A stretch of 64,000 nt of DNA from Arctopsyche grandis (taxonomy: Eukaryota; Arthropoda; Insecta; Trichoptera; Hydropsychidae): positions 28,210,001 through 28,274,000 of the forward strand of contig NC_135365.1 of NCBI RefSeq assembly GCF_051622035.1. The letters are read 5' to 3'. The position numbers and the translations under genes are program-made. This document shows, one piece after another, positions 1 to 11,782 of the stretch (its first letter is position 1; every line of letters starts with the position of its first letter). A model generated the notes under the pieces. The model was not told where the DNA came from. It worked only from the letters and a program-made list of their open reading frames with translations, and did no database searches.

Positions 1-869
1 AAAACATCAGAAAAATAATACATATATTTAAGAAGTCACCGGCGAAATATACAATAATATTGAAAAAAGAAAATAAAAAATTTAAATTATTATTGACTGT
101 AAAAACGAGATGGAATTCAATGGCAATTATGATAAGATGATTCATTCAAGATTCATTAAAATTTCTGCTTAGTACGTATGTAATTACCATTTTTTTTAAT
201 TTTCGAATATATTCGAATATTCGAATAGCTCTTGATTTACTATTCGATATTTGAATAGTTGAAGTCGACGAATATTTGAGATCCCTAGTACACATTCTCT
301 TGGAATTAGAGGTTGTGATCGAGAAATGTCGTCTCGAGATTTCTCGAGAATTTTCGAGAAATTTTGATTCTCGTTTCTCGAGAATATTTTATTGTAAAAT
401 TTTGACACAGACACACATACTAACAAATACACAGAGACACATTTGTTCTAAATCATGAAAACGTGATCAGTGCTTCTGAGTTTGAATCAGTCAAAATCTC
501 GAGTTCGAATTTTCGCATGATCACAATACATCATTGTTACTATGTACATAGATAACGTAAAAAAAACTACCTAGGGTTAGATTATCTGGCTCAGAATTTA
601 GATTTTTATTATTTTGACTTGAATTCTACATACATTTAAACACTATTTGCACTAAAATTCGAAAATAAGTCCTATACATTTTATTTTATTTCAATCGAAC
701 ATGTTCACTCACCACAGCGACGAGTGTACTAATACAGATACAATACAATAATACAATTAATTCAAATATTTTCATACAATCCAAATTCATACAAACGTCA
801 TCCACAGTGACAAATGTTTGCAGCATTTTATTATAGAAATTGGCGCACCCAAGACGCTAAATAACTTGA
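1..869. other. AT-rich intergenic DNA, no gene seen
   Basis: No convincing coding region. Positions 195-290 hold runs of TTCGAA/ATATTCGAA words and 310-390 hold repeated CTCGAGA/TCTCGAGAA words that fold on themselves. Similar ATTCGAATA words recur near 45,235, so this is probably decayed transposon sequence. The 430-500 patch resembles, inverted, part of the hAT-like MITE near 61,790-61,870. Confidence 0.5.
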
Positions 870-871
870 TA

Positions 872-1005
872 TCTGCAAGAGAGATTGGAAAAGAGATTCC
901 AATTTAAAGGAAACGTTTGAATGAAAAATAGAAAAATTGGCAAACTTTGAAGGAAAACGATCAACCTGGAGCCTAAACCAATGTCTGACCAACAGCTACT
1001 AGTTA
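872..1005 (-). mobile_element. SINE fragment (central domain only)
   Basis: Shares words such as AATTGGCAAACT, ACGATC and ACCTGGAG with the better SINE copies at 4.8, 10.3, 22.0 and 52.1 kb. The tRNA-like head and the tail are not recognisable. Strand follows from the orientation of those copies. Confidence 0.5.
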
Positions 1006-2045
1006 TATTTGGAAATTAAACCCCGTTTAATAAAGTCGAAACATATTTAAATGGATTTTTAGGTTAAAAATAGTATTATCAAATTCGCTCGACCAAAATA
1101 GTTCGTTTCATATTCTGCACTCTTTAAGGTCTGTTCATACTATCACAGCACAGACCGTTGCCTGCACGTCAACAGCAGTACGAAAAATATTCCTTATTAC
1201 ATTAGATTCATATATTATTTTATTTTATTTCAATCGAATATATTAATAACATAGTCGAAAGTATTCAATAACACGATATATAACGTATGTATGTATGTGC
1301 ATATTTTCCAATACGATTTCCACCGCGTATCTCAATTTGCAAAACGCCGGAAAATCGATAAGATTGGATAAAATTCAACTTCGCAATTCGATATTTAAGC
1401 TTTCACATACATACATATATTCGAAAATTATTCTCCCCTCCCCCTCAATAAATCGTCCCCGTTTGCAGATAATGGCCCTGCCGTTATGTAGTGTGATAAA
1501 CAGATTACGAGTAGGCTCTCGCTAAATTGCGCAAAAGCGAAGCCCCCAAAATTAGCGAAAAGCCCACGAGCAAAACATCACAGCGCCCTTTTGTGCCAGC
1601 CCCAAAATTAGCCCTGAACATGGTTTCACGAATCCGCATCCTAATGCGCTTTGGCCTTTTACAGAAATATTCCAATGGTGCTGTGCAATTATATTTCGAC
1701 CCAAAAACCATATTTTTGTAGTGTTGTAACTTTCTTGGACGCAATTCATCGGATGATCGTTACGGAACTTGCAACGAAAAGTTCGTGTATATGTATTAAC
1801 GAGCAGCGTGGACTTTTGAGCAGGTTTTTTATATATGTACATACATTTTTTATATATGTATATATTTTTTTATATATTGTCTTAATTTTAACAAAACAGA
1901 AGAGGCTTGTTTTTAAAAAACTTTTTTTTATTATTATTTTTTATTTTTTTCATACGTTTTAGTATTTGTCAAAGAACTTGTCATTTTTCTTTGAGTGCTT
2001 CAATATTGAATCAATCATGTACAGCATCTCATATGGAACCATATA
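1006..2045. other. Intergenic, no supported gene
   Basis: Short open frames at 1,500-1,960 have no recognisable domain and overlap on both strands. Positions 1,520-1,620 carry a repeated phrase (CCCCCAAAATTAGC / GCCCCAAAATTAGCCC), suggesting a degraded repeat. The rest is AT-rich with no signal I can name. Confidence 0.5.
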
Positions 2046-2530
2046 TATTTATTTATTTATTCTAAACAGACCATTGTGGCATAACAGGAATTCCTAAAGC
2101 GCCACAATGGTCAAAAAATACAACACAAAAAAAAACAAAATAACAATTAAACATAAATTAATACATAACGAAAATAATATACTCATCAATTATACATAAA
2201 AAAAATACATTTGAACATAAATACATCCATACATAAACATAAAAAATAGCATTTAATAATAGCAGATAAAGTAAAAATATCAAATAAAAAATATAGCATA
2301 AGGAATGCCTTGCACCTACAGCCAGTTCCAATAAATATGTAAGAAACAACTACAAATACAAAACATCCCTGTAAGGCCCAAATGGAAGAGAGTTAATCAA
2401 AATTTCACTCATAAATCACAATCAATCATGAAAACAATGATGAGCGCAGACTACCAGATAAATGGGTTAGAGTAATTTCCGACAATTTACGCTCACTAAG
2501 GTGGAAAATATCACATTCAGTCTCGATGAT
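2046..2530 (-). mobile_element. 5'-truncated LINE 3' end (family A)
   Basis: Read on the minus strand this is the last part of ORF2, the 3' UTR and a tail of TAAA-type repeats (plus-strand ATTT repeats at 2,047-2,061). It is near-identical to the adjacent copy at 2,531-4,091 up to about 2,527. It carries the family's terminal hairpin at 2,071-2,110. Confidence 0.75.
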
Positions 2531-4091
2531 ATATATCTTAATATATTTATTTATTTATTTATTTATTTTAAACAGACCATTGTGGCATAACAGGAATTCC
2601 TAAAGCGCCACAATGGTCAAAAAATATAGCACAAAAAAGAAAAAAAAAACAAAATAACAATTAAACATAAACATAAATACATTCATACATAAACATAAAA
2701 AATAGCATTTAATAATAACAGATAAAGTAAAAATATCAAATAAAATATAGCATAAGGAATGCCTTGCACCTACAGCCAGTTTCAATAAATATGGAAGAAA
2801 CAACTACAAATACAAAACATCCCTGTAAGGCCCAAATGGAAGAGAGTTAATCAAAATTTCACTCATAAATCACAATCAATCATGAAAACAATGATGAGCG
2901 CAGACTACCAGATAAATGGGTTAGAGTAATTTCCGACAATTTACGCTCACTAAGGTGGAAAATATCACATTCAGTCTCGGCAGCAACGATTTCATTAAGA
3001 AGTCGGATAGCTCTTGGAATAGGAGCCATTCGAAAAAGGACTGTGCGGGCAGGAGGTACAGCCAGCAAATGATGATGTCTACCACGCACATAGTGATTAG
3101 GGACATAAAGTCCCAACTGCTCCAGCAACAACGGGCATGACGTATTACCACGTAAGAGCAGGAGAACGAAACGAATTAATGAGAAGTTTCTCCGAAGTTC
3201 AAGGGAATTATACCCAAGCATGCCCAAAAGGAAAGGAGTGGGGTAGAGATATGGGTAATACCCATATTCTTTCCTATATAGAAAACGAAGAAATGCTTTT
3301 TGCACTTTCTCAATCATCAGAGAGTAATTTGCTTCATGCGGATTCCACACAATCGCATTATACTCTAGCTTACTTCTCACAAGCGAATTGAAAAGCAAGC
3401 GAGAAGACAAAGGATTGGAGAATAATCTTGCATATCTCAAAACAAATCCAAGTCGACGAAAGGAAACGTCAGCGACTTTCTTGATATGGTTGTGAAAGGT
3501 GAGCTGAGGATCAAAAGTGATACCCAAATCGACAATAGATTCCACACGCTTCAACAAGACGGATCTAATGGAATATCCGTGACAATAGAGCGAATGTGCA
3601 TGTCCATAGCTCATAATTGCACATTTGTTTAAATTAAGTTCAAGGCCTAAACTAGAACTGAACTCCAAGACAGCGTTAATATCAGCTTGAAGGAGAGAGG
3701 CTTGCCTCTCATCCTTGACAGCAAAAAATAATTTAACGTCGTCAGCAAACAAGAGACATGATGCATTACATAAAACTCTAGGGAGGTTATTAATAAGAAT
3801 TGTAAATAGTAATGGGCCTAAAGTGGACCCCTGAGTAGCACCAGATCGAGTAAAAAATGAAGGAGATTCATAAAGACCATATCTAACAAATTGCTTCCTA
3901 TCACTAAGATAAGAAGCAAAGAGTTTAAGAAGACGCGTTGAAAAACCCACTTCAGCTAACCTGATCAAAAGAGCGTCATTATTGACTTGATCAAAGGCTT
4001 TACGAAAGTCAAAGTAGGCTACATCAACTTGCTGACCAACGTCAACTTTAGACATGATCAAATGTGTGAAGCAGGCGAGATTATATATCAT
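2531..4091 (-). mobile_element. 5'-truncated non-LTR retrotransposon (family A, CR1/Jockey-like)
   Basis: A LINE copy ending in ATTT repeats (2,545-2,569 on plus). It keeps the terminal hairpin at 2,577-2,616 and about 1.2 kb of reverse transcriptase ORF, but no endonuclease or ORF1. It sits head-to-tail with a shorter copy of the same family at 2,046-2,530. Clade assignment is by motif appearance only. Confidence 0.8.
2880..4091 (-). pseudogene. LINE reverse transcriptase, C-terminal two thirds
   Basis: About 400 codons are open with no frameshift. Visible reverse transcriptase motifs are a YFDFRKAFDQV block (motif A, with its aspartates), the GATQGSTLGPLLF block (motif B) and LLFADD (motif C, catalytic DD). 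After the polymerase core come the typical LINE thumb and C-terminal segments. The N-terminal endonuclease and the start of the polymerase are missing because the element is 5'-truncated, so the protein could not act alone even though the frame is clean. A near-identical C-terminal piece recurs at 11,783-12,416 and a diverged one at 44,788-45,048. The element is dead on arrival, typical of incomplete target-primed reverse transcription. Confidence 0.85.
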
Positions 4092-4314
4092 CGAAGTTTA
4101 TATATCATCGAAGAATAGAAACTGAATATCTTTCCACTATTATTTTTTTATTTTATTATTATTTTTATTCAAAATTGTTTTCATTATAAAATCGTATCGA
4201 TCTAGGTGGAATCACAAGAACCCCATCAGTCAAAGTATGTATACAGAATATTATTTACCCGTATCATATGTAAGTCCGACGATGAAAAATTTCGAGGTTA
4301 TGTATGTACATCTA

Positions 4315-4580
4315 TGTTATAACTAGAGGTAGGATAGTTACAGTGCTATCCATTGTTCGGCAAACCTTTAACAATGCATTTACAACCTTTGAACAATACA
4401 CGGCCCCCTCAGGCTCCGGTGACTAGTTATAACTAAAGGCCGGATAACCAAGGTGCCGTCTTGAAAAAAACGGACCCAGTGGGTGCTGTTTATTGTTCAT
4501 TGCTCTAGCTTTGTAAATAGAGCTAAACTGCCCCGATTCCTGGAAAAAGCACTGTGTCTATCCGGTGTCTAGTAATAACA
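4315..4580. mobile_element. Two adjacent palindromic MITE copies
   Basis: 4,315-4,433 begins GTTATAACTAGAGGTAGG and ends with the inverted GACTAGTTATAAC. A related unit continues from about 4,427 to 4,580. A third copy with the same AACCTTTAACAATGCATTTA core lies in a TTC27 intron at 57,853-57,999. No coding capacity. The superfamily is not identifiable from these ends. Confidence 0.6.
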
Positions 4581-4584
4581 CATA

Positions 4585-4993
4585 TGCTATAGACCCCAAT
4601 GCGCCTTCATGGACAATTAATTACAATCAATGCAGCATTTTATCATTACATAAATCACTGTATTTCCAGAAGCTGAAGAACACGACATAACAATTAATTA
4701 ATTAATTAATTACAGAATTAATCCATTGAAACATTTACGGATTTAGATTTTGCACATAATTCTTACAAATTATAAACACAATAAATACAGAAGATTTGTG
4801 ACAACAATAAAGATTATTTTTGCCTATTTTGAGGAACCGTTTCAACAGTGATCAGATAAAATTGGCAAACTCTGATAAGAAACGATTGATTCGGAGTCAC
4901 AAATACCCCCAAATCTAACCAGCAGTATGGCGGATCGAACCCACTGATCACTTGGTGCTAAACATACACGCTACCATTAATCCATACTGGCTA
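4585..4993 (-). mobile_element. tRNA-derived SINE
   Basis: On the minus strand it starts with a tRNA-like head. A box-A-like TTAATGGTAGCGTG is followed by a box-B-like GGTTCGATCC (4,932-4,942 on plus), then a shared central domain (AATTGGCAAACTCTGATAAG on plus). The far end resembles the CCAGGAAGGC end of other copies. It lacks a CCA end or a foldable acceptor stem, so it is not a tRNA gene. Confidence 0.7.
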
Positions 4994-5517
4994 TGATCCA
5001 TACGTCATCTGTCATATGATTATAACTAAAAACGACGGAAGTAACTCTGTTAAGATAATGCTTACGATTATTACGAGCCTTATATACATAGTATCCTTTG
5101 TGTGTTTTCGCAAGAACTTCATTAGCAAAGTTTGCAGTCGTTTAAGATTCGCTTTCGCCAAACGCCTTTTACGGCAGAATGTAGTCCCCATATTTAAATA
5201 CTGGACGACGTCGGATAATCTGCAAATGACTAAACAATAGTATAATATAAAGGTTAATAGTCTCAGGATAGATGGTATCAATGCAGAGCAGGCGACAGTC
5301 CAAATTCGAGACTTCAGATATATTTAACTTTTGGTCGAAATAGGCGCATATATCGAACATATCGAACAGTCAACATTTTTTAACATTCATTATATAACGT
5401 ACGACTGAAGTAAAAAAATATACATATATATGACAAATAATGAAAGCCTATAATGCAAATTTTATAAGATATAGTGTGAAAATGAAAAAGTTATAGGCGT
5501 TTAAACAATTAATCTAC
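4994..5517. other. Intergenic, no supported gene
   Basis: Overlapping open frames at 5,012-5,360 on both strands have no recognisable motif. I see no repeat boundaries here. Confidence 0.45.
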
Positions 5518-5923
5518 TTGGAATCTTAATCTACTCTCTTCCATTTGGGCCTCGCTGTGATTTTATTTTTTATTCATATTTTGTTTTATTTTATTTTACT
5601 TTTTCTTTCTCCTTTGTATATTTTTATATACTATTTTAATTTTGTTCATTGTAAACAAAGAATGGGATTTATGGATTTTATTTTTAATTTTTACACTTTT
5701 GTTATTTTTTTTTTCTCTCTGAATGATGTATTATTTTCCTTTTGTTACTTTTTTTTATTATTTTATTTTACCATGTTTTCTGCTTTTGCTTTTTTCCTTT
5801 ATTTACAGTTTACTTGTTTTTATATCATGTTTTTATATATTTTTCAAATGTAGGCCATTGTGGCGCATTAGGTTCTTCCTGTAATGCCATAATGGTCTAA
5901 AACTATTAAATAAATAAATAAAT
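5518..5923 (+). mobile_element. LINE 3' UTR and tail (family B)
   Basis: Starts with CTCTTCCATTTGGGCCTCGC, which matches in inverted orientation the 3' UTR of the LINE at 44,453-45,083. It runs through a T-rich 3' UTR, ends with the shared hairpin (5,855-5,894) and a TAAA-type tail (5,906-5,923). The hydrophobic open frame across it is UTR, not a protein. Confidence 0.75.
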
Positions 5924-6229
5924 TATAATTTGACAAAGCAGTGGCAAAGAGGCAGATAAATACGGCAATTATATGTATGTACTTCAAGAAGATCGATATT
6001 TTAGTATTTTTCAAACGTGTATTGTAGTATTTTCAAAGTTTTTCAAACGGTGGATTTGATTTCCACATATATTGATGACCAAACCGAGCAAAATGGCAAA
6101 GTTTGAAAACGATCGGAAAAGTGTGGATATAAAACCCAAATTTCGTCGAAAAATCAAAAGCAACCTAATATAAGGCTTGTAATAAAAAGCAACTTAATCG
6201 AAGTGTTTAAATAATCATTCCAATTGTCC
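5924..6229. other. Intergenic with a dispersed repeat
   Basis: 6,145-6,190 (AAGCAACCTAATATAAGGCT) recurs at 13,935-13,975 just before the Jockey element. The neighbouring AAACGATCGGA words recur near 20,645. Otherwise featureless. Confidence 0.4.
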
Positions 6230-6640
6230 TATATCCAACTTATTTATGTTCAATGACAACACTCATCTTAGAGATAACTCTTTTAGAATCCTAAAAGAAA
6301 AATTGAACAAATTGATTAGATATTCCTTCTTTTCAAACAGTGGTTTATGTTTGGAATAGTCTTCCCAAAAATGCAGTATTTTCCGAAAACCTTAATATTT
6401 TATAAACCAAGCTAGATGTCTTTCTTAAACTTAAAGGGTATATATAATTCTTATTTTCGCTCTTTTTCCTATTATGCTGCACATTAACATTAGAATAATA
6501 TAATACTATGATTACTAACCATATTAAATTGAAAAATAGAACATGATCAGTAGATCAGTAGCTATTAAAATAGATATAAGATGTATTGTCAACATAATTT
6601 CGTAATAATAAAAGGCATTTAAAAATCAAAATCAAATAAT
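6230..6640 (+). mobile_element. LINE 3' fragment with a Jockey-element 3' UTR
   Basis: 6,330-6,430 translates to a decayed LINE C-terminus (a VYVWNSLPKNAV block, then a stop, then KLDVFLKLKG). It is followed at 6,455-6,640 by a sequence that matches the 3' UTR of the full Jockey element (18,146-18,326), including the AAAATC-type tail. The coding part does not match that element's ORF2 end. Confidence 0.65.
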
Positions 6641-7870
6641 TCCTCTTTTCCTTTCTTTATATATTTTCTAAGTTATCATTTCATTCTCCCATTTTTTATC
6701 TCTTTTTTTTATTTTCAATTATCTAGTTATTTATTTTTCTTGTTTACTTTTGCCGCCTCCGCCAAGTATGTTAAATAAACAGTATTGTATTCATTTAAAT
6801 ATAGCGCTTTCAATACACTAAAGTGCATTTTCACATAAGAAGATGCAAACAATATTACGAGTCGACGAAATCGGTACACTTTATACAGTTGCGGAAATCA
6901 AATGCATTTTTCATACGAAAAATTGCATTCGAGCACTCCCAGGGAAAACTTTCACACGCGATTCAATATCCGGAAAAACCGGATACACGTAAATTCATAC
7001 ATTCAAATGTACATACGCGAAAACGTTCGATTCGTCCATCACTGGTCGAACGTGCAATTCTGCAGTTCTGGAAAAACATCTTTCAGTATTGGATTCTTCA
7101 CGGAAATGATATACTAGCTGGTTTATCTCACGACAGATATATGGAAAACGCGTAGGGTAAACCACCGGTGTATTTTTCTTGGAATTTTTATGAAATTCAA
7201 CGAAATTAAATCCGCTCAAGTTTGCCGCAATAAAGCTTCATTAGAGACTATTACCCACGACCGTAACGTCGAGATAAGCTTATGCATCCCCGCAACCACT
7301 TTATTCCGCAATTTATTTCAACTTAAATATTATTCATATCCAGACATGGTACATACATACCTATGGGTAAGCGTGAAAACACACCCACTGAATTTGCACG
7401 ACGTTGCCATAAACAAACAGCACTAGTTTTGCTTGTTTAAAAGCCAAATTTCAACTTATGTAAACGGTTGAAGGTTCAATTCTCCTTGATAAATAAACAA
7501 CCAAATGTTTTTAATACGAAATTTTCAAATAATATACATATGTACGTACGTCTACCATATTATAATATATGTGTATAAAAACGGACGGGATATATGTATG
7601 TATGCGCGAGTACATCAACCAGTATGGAGATTTCAAAAAAACAAATTTTAGAATGCCAGAAATATGCATATATTGTGCCCATAGATATTTATTATTAAAT
7701 AGCAAATTGCTAATGAACTATTTCAAAATTAACAATTTCAAACTAAAACTAACCACTATGTATAATATAACAAAATGAACAAAACAATAATAAATAATCC
7801 TAACATAGTATAATATAATCCAAACGTAGCATTTGATTAAACTTACATATACATATGTATATAATTACGT
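6641..7870. other. Single-copy-looking intergenic DNA
   Basis: Overlapping open frames at 6,820-7,220 on both strands show no domain or codon pattern I can support. The sequence is higher in complexity than its surroundings and carries no transposon ends that I recognise. Small ATGTAC/GTACAT microsatellite-like words occur at 7,540-7,600 and 7,845-7,865. Confidence 0.45.
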
Positions 7871-8410
7871 CATCTTCTACAGAGGTATTCATTAACACCC
7901 CTCAAGAAAGGTGTCACGACAACTGGCTCTCGAACCTTTAACTCAACGGCTTAACGCGCACGAAATTTCACTCACGCGACAACTGGCTCACGGGCATTAT
8001 TACCTTTGGAACTACCGGTACTAAAAACTAAATAAATGCTTTTGAAAATCCGCAGACTTGTCAAAATAACTGTTGTGAGGCAGTTGTCGCGTGAGTGAAT
8101 TTTTGTGCGCGTAACGCCGTTGAGTGAAAGGTCCGTGAGCCAGTTGTCGCAGAACCCTCAGGAAAGCACCAATATTACTAGCACCTCTAATGCTCTCAGG
8201 AAGGGCATTGCATATTTGAACACCTCTGTGGAAAACACCTCCTGCAATTTTTGCTTTCTTAACTCTATCTATAATTAATTTATTCCTATTTCTAGTTTTA
8301 TAATTATGTATATTCCTATTCCTAACTATAAGATTATTAAAATTTTTGGGCAATAGATTCTTATCTAGCTTATATACAAATTTTAAGGTGCTTAATTTAA
8401 GATAAACACA
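7871..8410 (-). mobile_element. LINE C-terminal fragment (family C)
   Basis: Minus-strand frame from 8,353 encodes a LINE C-terminus with a GGVFHRGVQICNALPESIRG block. The same block (GGVFHRGVLMYNALPECIRS) is seen at 56,590-57,000. The frame is broken near its end by the foldback insertion at 7,915-8,155. Confidence 0.65.
7915..8155. mobile_element. Foldback element inserted in LINE family C
   Basis: Arms of about 75 bp are inverted copies: ACAACTGGCTC..TTAACTCAACGG..CACTCACGCGACAACTG on the left, its complement ending GAGCCAGTTGTCGC on the right. Flanks CCCTCAAGAAAG and CCCTCAGGAAAG look like a diverged target duplication. Arms are built of GCGACAAnTGG/TCACG phrases, as in other foldbacks in this window. 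Confidence 0.65.
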
Positions 8411-8760
8411 CGCGAATGCTTAATTTGATAAAATAAACACACGCGAACGACGCGCACAACCAATCAGCTTGAAGTGGCCCACGTATAATTAAAACCTTTG
8501 ACCAATTAGAGGAACTTATTGTCATTCTGACCAATGGGTGCATTTTAAGCATCCGCTATATAGATGTGGCATGACGAGGAGACGCGGGGAAGCAGGGAAG
8601 CGGGGAAACGGGTGACGGGGTATTGAGATCCAAGCGATGGGTGACGTCAGCGTCAGATAGGCTGTGCGGGAACGTACACACATACAAGACACACACTCAT
8701 ATTCAATCATCATTTCGAATGGGTGAACGGGTTGGATCGGTGGGCGTGTAATGCGCGCAC
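8411..8760 (+). promoter_or_regulatory. Promoter-like cluster (CCAAT boxes, TATA-like, CRE)
   Basis: Three CCAAT boxes (about 8,458, 8,500 and 8,529) precede a TATA-like CTATATAG at 8,556. A full CRE core TGACGTCA follows at 8,642. GC content is clearly above the flanks. No open frame downstream is convincing, so this may be a promoter for an unseen exon, a promoter from a mobile element, or chance. A small tandem repeat (ACACACGCGAA) precedes it at 8,406-8,447. Confidence 0.35.
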
Positions 8761-10095
8761 GCGTCTATAAATTACTTTACATAATACTTATATATAAAAT
8801 ATAACTTTATTTTAATTCTTGTATCAATTCCTTTCCAAAACCACCCGTCGAAATCAACGGGCACAACACTGGTTGTATATATGTAATTTGTGAAACTGCT
8901 CATTTCATGAAGTCGTCAATTTGTCCATAAACTACATATAGCTTTTATTAATAGAACATATTGTAACGTACAAATTAGATGATTGGTGCTCGTCAACCAC
9001 TGGTTTACTAGCGCTGATCACCTGATCTCACGTTCGCACCAAAAAACCCTCACCGTATGAATACAACAACCAATAAGGTCTAATGAAAAATGTTCGGTTG
9101 AATCGTCGACCAATAATCTCTCTGTGCTGAGAGTACATACAGGCTATGTATAAACATTTGGCGGATCTGTTCCGTGCTTCATTTGGAGCTGAATTGTCAA
9201 CGGAATAACAATAAACTCCATTTACCACAACTTGCTGCGCCTTTCACTCCGATCCAACCCCTATTCAAGTCAACGCTACAATATTTTAAAATTAAATTTC
9301 GAAAAATTTCAATTTCAAATAGGTGGTACTACGGCTCGTCGTAATTTTCAAAGGACTGGAAAAATTAAAAGGCGGTTTTTCTGGACCTTCACTCTCGTTG
9401 TGGAAAATTGCCTTTGATGTTCGAATTTTCACTCGAACATTTAATTCGGTTATTCAGACCGATCGGTTTACGAGAGGATGGAGTAGTCTTTTTCCGTGAG
9501 AAAATTAAGGGAGCCAGTCAGTAAAAGTACTTTGTTCGAACCAATCAATCAAAATCATTCGAAGACATTTACATATATATATTACAGATAAGATTTATTA
9601 GAATGATGTAATGGTTGCTTATTTACATCGATCTAATGACCAGTAATAAGGGAGAAACTATGAGTGATTCACCTTCTTTCAAATTTCCGTGTTTCCTTTG
9701 TATCTGTTCGCTAATCTATGTAAATCGCAATGTATTCTCCATATTGTATGCATACTCGTACATATGTAAATGTAAATGCGAGCTCAATAGGAACTGATTT
9801 TGAACTAACCTAGTATGAAGCATGTTAAGTTTCTAAAAGCCACCTTCGCGACTAGGGGGTTTCCAATCTAGATTCGATTGAATCTTCTTCCCAATACTTG
9901 AACCCCTGCGGTTTATCCGTGAAATCTTTATTAAAAAAGGACAAAGCTCCCAAACTTTCTGTATCAAAGCAATGGTAGAGTAAAAGTATTTTATGTTGCA
10001 AAAAAGATTATTTTTATGCCTGAAGCAAAAATATGAATGCTCAAAATGAACGTGATTAAATGAATAGAATAAAATGTTTCGCCAAACATAAACAT
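8761..10095. other. Intergenic, no supported gene
   Basis: Short open frames at 9,028-9,417 and 9,615-9,797 have no recognisable domain. 9,300-9,480 is of fairly high complexity but not identifiable. ATGTAC-type short repeats are scattered. Confidence 0.45.
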
Positions 10096-10395
10096 TATTT
10101 ATTTATTTATTTTTACATATATGTATACCAGGAAGGCCGTACAGGTAACCCCAATGCGCTTTCCTGGCCAATTACAAACATTTCAGCATTTTTTTAAGAC
10201 ATCTATGAATTGTACATAAATTTTATTGTACATTAATCAATCTCAAATAGTGGTGACATATGTAGTAGGTAGGAAGGATATTTAGCCAATTTTACCGGGA
10301 ACCATTTCAACAATGAAATCAGAGAAAATTGGCAAACTCTGATAGGAAACGATCGACCTGGAGTCACAAATAACAAGGTCTGACCAGCAGCACTG
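10096..10395 (-). mobile_element. SINE, head missing
   Basis: On the minus strand: shared SINE central domain (AATTGGCAAACTCTGATAGG on plus), then the CCAGGAAAGCGCATTGGGGT end, then a tail of ATTT repeats (10,096-10,112 on plus). The tRNA-like head is absent. Confidence 0.65.
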
Positions 10396-10650
10396 CATAT
10401 TTTATTTTATTTTATTCTAAACAGACCATTGTGGCATAACAGGAATTCCTAAAGTGCCACAATGGTCAAAAAATATAACACAAAAAAAAAACAAAATAAC
10501 AATTAAACATAAATTAATACATAACGAAAATAATATACTCATCAATTATACATAAAAAAAATACATTTGAACATAAACATAAATACATCCATACATAAAA
10601 AATAGCATTTAATGATAACAGATAAAGTAAAAATATCAAATAAAAAAAAA

Positions 10651-11630
10651 TTCGGGTGTGACCAACCCATGACTTTATCTATGTATTTGAGGAATATAAG
10701 AAGGTTACAAAACAAAATTCGATATTGAACTAATAACTATGATAGCGATACAAATTGATCGCAAATATATGCAAATACTTTCACAAGACAAAATTTCTAC
10801 TTCCGGTTGGCGGATTTTGTTCAAATTTTTTTAATTATTTAAAATCAGTATAATTATTATACACATTTAATATCAAGAGGATAAAAATAATTTAAAAGGT
10901 CAAAATAAAATAATGAAATATTGTTTTTAAAAAAAATACTACTTCCGGTTTACGAATTCTGACCAAAACGTAACCAAATCTAAGTTAGTACATTAACAAC
11001 ACAAATATAAATTTTCAGCTTAATACGTTTAGGGGCGTGGACAGGATCCAGGCGACAACATTTTTGACCTTTCTAATAGGAGAAAATCCCACTTCCGGTT
11101 CATTAAATTTGCTGATTTTATTTTTTATTTTTACTTAAAATCACTATCTCTATTGTACACAATAAATATCAAGACGCTTAAAATAATTTAAAAGGTCAAA
11201 ATAAAATAATGAAAAAATAATGAAATATTGTTTTTAAAAAAAATACTACTTCCGGTTTACGAATTCTGACCAAAACGTTACCAAATCTAAGTTAGTACAT
11301 AAACAACACAAATATAAATTTTCAGCTTAATACGTTCAGGGGCGTGGACAGGATCCAGGCGACAACATTTTTGACCTTTCTAATAGGATAAAATCCCACT
11401 TCCGGTTCATTAAATTTGATGGTTTTATTTTTTATTTTTACTTAAAATCACTATTGCTATTGTACACAATAAATATCAAGACGCTTAAAATAATTTAAAA
11501 GGTCAAAATAAAATAATGAAAAAATAATGAAATATTGTTTTTAAAAAAAATACTACTTCCGGTTTACGAATTCTGACCAAAACGTTACCAAATCTAAAAA
11601 ATCACAAAACTTCATCTATTGTTACTACGT
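10651..11630. repeat. Insert with about 307-bp tandem repeat units
   Basis: The phrase TACTACTTCCGGTTTACGAA begins at 10,937, 11,244 and 11,551, giving two periods of 307 bp. A diverged partial unit starts near 10,795 (TTCTACTTCCGGTTGGCGG). No coding capacity. The ends carry ACTTTATCTATGT and ACATAGATAAAGT, which are reverse complements. Confidence 0.7.
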
Positions 11631-11782
11631 ACATAGATAAAGTAAAAATATAGCATAAGGAATGTCTTGAACCTACAGCCAGTTTCAATAAATATGTAAG
11701 AAACAACTACAAATACAAAACATCCCTGTAAGGCCCAAATGGAAGAGAGTTAATCAAAATTTCACTCATAAATCACAATCAA

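Noticed and set aside
1505..1962. Overlapping open frames on both strands as a possible small gene
   Set aside because: No domain, no splice structure, and repeated internal phrases suggest a decayed repeat.
5545..5853. Hydrophobic open frame resembling a membrane protein (also 18,568-18,798 and 44,492-44,773)
   Set aside because: These are T-rich or A-rich LINE 3' UTRs read as Phe/Tyr/Leu codons.
10937..11580. CRISPR-like spaced repeats
   Set aside because: The units are 307 bp with no short repeat/spacer pattern, and the genome is eukaryotic.
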